Shown here: in pieces, positions 61,398 to 64,000 of the stretch
Position numbering within the stretch: position 1 is the first letter of the stretch
How the letters are laid out: each line of letters opens with the position of its first letter
Source of the DNA: Pseudomonas zanjanensis
GTDB taxonomy: Bacteria; Pseudomonadota; Gammaproteobacteria; Pseudomonadales; Pseudomonadaceae
Assembly: GCF_014268745.2 (NCBI RefSeq)
Contig: NZ_JABWRB020000001.1
Span: 1,488,001-1,552,000, forward strand
Direction of reading: 5' to 3'
Length of the DNA: 64,000 nucleotides
Program-made: the position numbers and the translations under genes
The notes under the pieces: generated by a model
The model's database searches: none
What the model was told of the DNA's origin: nothing
What the model saw: the letters and a program-made list of their open reading frames with translations, nothing else

Positions 61398-62727
61398 TTA
61401 AGCCGCGACCAATCGAACACCCAGCTTTGTAGCCTTACGCTGTAAGGCTCTCAGCTGGCGATCACGGCTTTTGGCCTCGTATTCGTTCATATCCTGCGCC
61501 ACGTAAGGTTGTCCCTTGGTCAGCATGGCGTAGATCAGGCGGGCCAGTTGGTGAGCCGTAGCCTTAATGGCGCAGGCCGTATCCATGCGAGCCAATCGGG
61601 CGCGGTGACTGGCACCGATAAAGCTTTTATCGGTGCGGGCGCTAGAGGCCGCCTGCTTCAACGCTTGTGCCGCCCGGTTAAATACCTTGGGGACATGACC
61701 GGGCAAGGGTTTTCCCCGATATTCGGGTTGAGGGCGCTACCCCCATCCAGGAGCTGAAATGTTGCTCAGTCGGAAAACGCGACAAATCAGGTCCGACTTC
61801 GCTCGCCAGAACCAAGGCGGATTCGATTCCGATGGTGGGAATCGCGGTCAGGTCCACGCCCATGATTCTCACAAGTGCCTGGTGCAAGCTGGCTTGTTCA
61901 TCTGCCGAGCGATGCGGGCTACGCAGTGGCTTGGTGGGTTGCGTGGGCTCATGGTTCAGCACTGGAAGTCGATCAAGTGCCTGAGTGATGGTCCGATCAC
62001 ATTCGGCAATCTGCTTCTCAAGGAAATCATGAGCAGCCACCTCCTGAGCCAAAGCATGCAGATGCTCGACTCGCCAGTTACCGTGCAGGCTGCGGGCAAT
62101 GGTTTGGTGATCGGCCTTGATACGGCCGTCTCGGAAGTTGGCCAAGACTTGAGGGTCACGCTCGCCATCGATGATGGCCTTGATGATTTTCATCCCTGTC
62201 ACGCCAGCAATATTGCTGATGACATTGGCTAACTGAATGTTCATCTGCGTCAGGGCTTTTTGCATGCGGTTGATGGTCTTGGCTTGATCACGAACCTTCA
62301 TGGCCCGCTGGCGAACCAATGATCGCATCGAGCAAATATCATCAGCGGGTCGGAAAGCACCTCTGAGTAAGCCATGGGTCATGAGTTGCCAGATCCACTG
62401 GCAATCCAGAACATCGGATTTACGTCCGCTTATCTGACGAGTTGCACGGGAATTGACCAGATACACCTCAAAGCCCCTTGAATCGAGAAGCTCGAACAGC
62501 GGTATCCAGTAAACGCCAGTGGCCTCCATCGCCACGACCTTGATTTTCAGCGATTCCAACCATTCGGCCAGGCTCACCAAATCCTCAGTGAAGGCCGGAA
62601 AACAGCGAACCGGCTTGTCGCTTTGATCGGGATTGACGCCAACCCAGTGCTCGCGGCTGCCGATATCGATACCGGCACAATGAGGGTGAATCACTTCAAA
62701 TCGTTTCTGCTGCTTCTTGCGCGCCAT
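61398..62727 (-). pseudogene. IS110-family transposase split by a one-base frameshift
   Basis: Translation from the ATG at 62727 gives a DEDD recombinase: AGIDIGSREHWVGV, VVAMEATGVYW, GRKSDVLDCQWIWQL, and the Tnp_20 region GIESALVLASEVGPDLSRFP. At about 61709 the frame breaks after RISGK and ends at 61678. The C-terminal part (PLPGHVPKVFNRAAQALKQA ... LVAA) continues in another frame to 61398. Removing one A from the AAAA run restores RISGKPLPGHVPK, so a single-base insertion or read error explains the break. The C-terminal Ser-containing helix (KQAASS) is in the second frame. Confidence 0.85.
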
Positions 62728-62969
62728 GACAATTCCTCGCAGGATTGAATGGCGCGCGGGGAACACGGTGGCGAACGGATTCACTCTCTCATACGTGGTC
62801 ACAGCTTGCTGTGCCTACAACGACTCCACGCCGATACCGTGCCGGCCACTCTCCCTCGCGGGTGCGGACACACCAGTGATAGCTACGGCCTCTTTCCCCG
62901 CGCGCACCCAATCTTAAGCCGAGCACTTGTTTGCTGCGCGACAGCGCAGCGTCGGCGACGCGGCGGGGA
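62728..62969 (-). ncRNA. Candidate IS110 bridge RNA (upstream non-coding end)
   Basis: The non-coding end upstream of the transposase, read on the minus strand, contains GCGAGGGAG (from 62859 to 62851) and then AGCAAGCT (from 62820 to 62813). In the element's orientation the target is GCGAGGG-AG-CTTGCT: the first segment equals its left side (and would pair with the bottom strand), and the second is complementary to its right side (pairing with the top strand). This is the order and polarity of left and right target guides. Further on, ATGAGAG (62792-62786) equals the element's own right terminal sequence, as a left donor guide should. A GCTGCGC/GCGCAGC hairpin lies at 62933-62950. The right donor guide is not clear. 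Confidence 0.6.
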
Positions 62970-62998
62970 CTCCCTCGCCACAAGGGCTGTGCGGGCCT

Positions 62999-63631
62999 CT
63001 AGCGGGAAATGATCCCGTGGTCGATCGCGTATTTCACCAGGGCCGCGGGTTTGTCGATGTTCAGCTTGCGGCGGATGCTCAGGCGATGGGTTTCGACGGT
63101 GCGTACGCTGATGTCCAGTTCGCGGGCCATTTCCTTGTTGTTCAGGCCCTGGACCATTTTCGCCAGCACTTGGCTCTCCCGTGGCGTCAGCTCGTTGTCG
63201 CTGTGCCGGTCGGTGGCGAGCCGCTGGGCGATCTCGGCACTGTAGAAGGTGCCGCCGCTGATGATGGCCTCGATGGCCGCGATGATTTCCCGCGATGGCG
63301 CGTTCTTGAGCACGTAGCCGCTGGCGCCGGCGCGTACGGATTCGCTCACGTACTCATAATTGTCGTACATGCTGAGGATGAGGATCTTGAGGCTGGGGTA
63401 TTGTTTGCCCAGTAATCGGGTCAGCTCAAGGCCGTTCTTGTCCTTGAGACCGATGTCCATCAGCAGCAGGTCCGGTTGGCAGCGACCGACCATTTCGATC
63501 GCCTGTGCGCCGTTCTCGGCTTCGCCTACCACGTCCAGTTGCGGCATCACCGAGAGCAGGGCCCTGATGCCGTCGCGGACCAAGGAATGGTCGTCGACCA
63601 GCGCGACGCGAATCACGGGAGGCAGGGTCAT
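62999..63631 (-). CDS. NarL/FixJ-type response regulator
   Basis: 210 aa from 63631 (MTLPPVIRVALVDDHSLV); an upstream ATG at 63661 that touches the kinase stop is also possible. The receiver domain has the acidic pair VDDH, the phospho-acceptor Asp in LLLMDIGLKDKNG, a Ser at the switch position (LILSMYD) and Lys in GYVLKNA. The C-terminal LuxR helix-turn-helix (LTPRESQVLAKMVQGLNNKE, VRTVETHRLSIRRKL) binds DNA. It is paired with the histidine kinase gene just upstream; the genes it controls are unknown. Confidence 0.92.
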   Translation of the reverse strand: MTLPPVIRVALVDDHSLVRDGIRALLSVMPQLDVVGEAENGAQAIEMVGRCQPDLLLMDIGLKDKNGLELTRLLGKQYPSLKILILSMYDNYEYVSESVRAGASGYVLKNAPSREIIAAIEAIISGGTFYSAEIAQRLATDRHSDNELTPRESQVLAKMVQGLNNKEMARELDISVRTVETHRLSIRRKLNIDKPAALVKYAIDHGIISR

Positions 63632-63660
63632 CGGCAAGTGCTCTGGTTGGAGAGGGGGCA

Positions 63661-64000
63661 TCAGCTTTGCGTGACCGAGAGGTTCATGGGCAGCAGGATG
63701 TCCAGTTCGCTGCGGCCTGGCACCGACGTCACTTCCAGGCGTCCGCCGAAATGCTCGACCCGTTCGCGGATGTTACGCAGGCCGATGCCGGCATGGCCGC
63801 GTTCCACTTGCGGGACGTTGAACCCCATCCCGTCATCGACCACCGTCAGGCGCAGGGACTGGCTGGAGCCGAATAGGCTGATGCCGACGCTTTTCGCCCC
63901 GGCATGGCGCTCAATATTGGTCAGGGCCTCTTGGGCAATGCGAAACAGCGAGACGGGGGCGCCATTTTCCAAGCGGCAATCGAATTCGTTGCTGCGGTAG
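63661..64000 (-). CDS. Sensor histidine kinase, C-terminal part (5' end outside window)
   Basis: Open to the right edge; 112 codons are visible. ATPase domain of the HPK7/NarX group: N box RIAQEALTNIERHAGA, then VDDGMGFNVPQ (G1/D box) and GHAGIGLRNIRERVEHFGG (G2). The phosphorylated His, sensor and membrane parts lie beyond the window. It precedes the cognate response regulator gene. Confidence 0.9.
   Translation of the reverse strand, partial: YRSNEFDCRLENGAPVSLFRIAQEALTNIERHAGAKSVGISLFGSSQSLRLTVVDDGMGFNVPQVERGHAGIGLRNIRERVEHFGGRLEVTSVPGRSELDILLPMNLSVTQS

Larger units (their letters stand above)
61358..62969 (-). mobile_element. IS110-family insertion sequence inserted in a REP
   Basis: About 1612 bp. 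The ends are defined by the interrupted REP: left flank GAGCAAGCT(C), right flank CT(C)CCTCGCC, with CTC shared at both junctions. No terminal inverted repeats or longer target duplication are seen, as expected for IS110. The transposase is on the minus strand, with a 242-bp non-coding end upstream of it (62728-62969) and only about 40 bp downstream. That arrangement fits the IS110 group proper, whose RNA-coding end lies upstream of the transposase. Confidence 0.88.

Noticed and set aside
61356..62971. Simple 3-bp target duplication (CTC) as for DDE transposases
   Set aside because: The transposase is a DEDD IS110 type that recombines at a short shared core; the CTC overlap includes that core and is not a staggered-cut duplication.

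Overview
The window is a GC-rich chromosomal segment that looks like the Pseudomonas fluorescens group. Three classes of intergenic REP palindromes are present, including the GTGGGAGCGGGCTTGCTCGCGAA and TGTGGCGAGGGAGCTTGCTCCCGC types. The gene content fits the same lineage: a split hpaG1/hpaG2 4-hydroxyphenylacetate (4-HPA) cluster, an HPA hydroxylase with a MarR-tailed reductase, TRAP and HAAT transporters, and FeaR, GntR, TetR and LuxR regulators. No rRNA, tRNA, CRISPR or prophage was seen. All calls were made by eye from the sequence, without database searches.

Layout. 0-5.9 kb: a minus-strand cluster of FAD monooxygenase (cut by the window edge), HAD phosphatase, odd AMP-ligase and extended SDR, facing a TetR regulator; it looks like a small biosynthetic locus. 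5.9-11.1 kb: an Amadori-compound locus with a FrlB-like deglycase, FrlD-like kinase, amino-acid-type binding protein and two permeases, divergent from a GntR/UTRA regulator; no ATPase gene lies beside it. 11.2-22.1 kb: a type I secretion operon (ABC, HlyD, TolC), a 44-aa leader peptide coupled to a LuxR-type regulator with a degenerate receiver, a REP array, and the probable cargo, a 1391-aa repeat adhesin. 22.4-26.5 kb: SDR, AraC regulator, threonine-dehydratase-like enzyme and an orphan SsuA-like binding protein.

26.6-39.4 kb: an amine or aldehyde catabolic region with a FeaB-like aldehyde dehydrogenase, soluble PAS chemoreceptor, porin, APC permease, DUF3156 protein, FeaR-like regulator, a moaF-SDR-SDR operon, LuxR regulator, cupin and a PuuB-like FAD oxidase. 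39.7-51.9 kb: a complete 4-HPA (homoprotocatechuate) meta-cleavage pathway with permease, HpaA, and two HpaR paralogues at its ends. The two regions could form one route in which an aromatic amine becomes an aldehyde, then 4-HPA, then pyruvate and succinic semialdehyde. GTTAA-N4-TTAAC operators occur before hpaR and twice, 21 bp apart, between hpaG1 and hpaA, with a near match before feaR.

52.2-64 kb: a small exported protein made of 13-residue repeats, a TRAP transporter, an eleven-unit 134-bp REP array, a periplasmic cyclohexadienyl-dehydratase-like protein, a TetR/MFS/SDR locus, an IS110-family element inserted inside a REP, and a NarL-type two-component system cut by the right edge. The most striking observation is the IS110 element. 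Its upstream non-coding end carries two short segments in the order and polarity expected of the target guides of a bridge RNA. They match the two sides of the REP site in which it sits, so the element appears to be guided to REP sequences.
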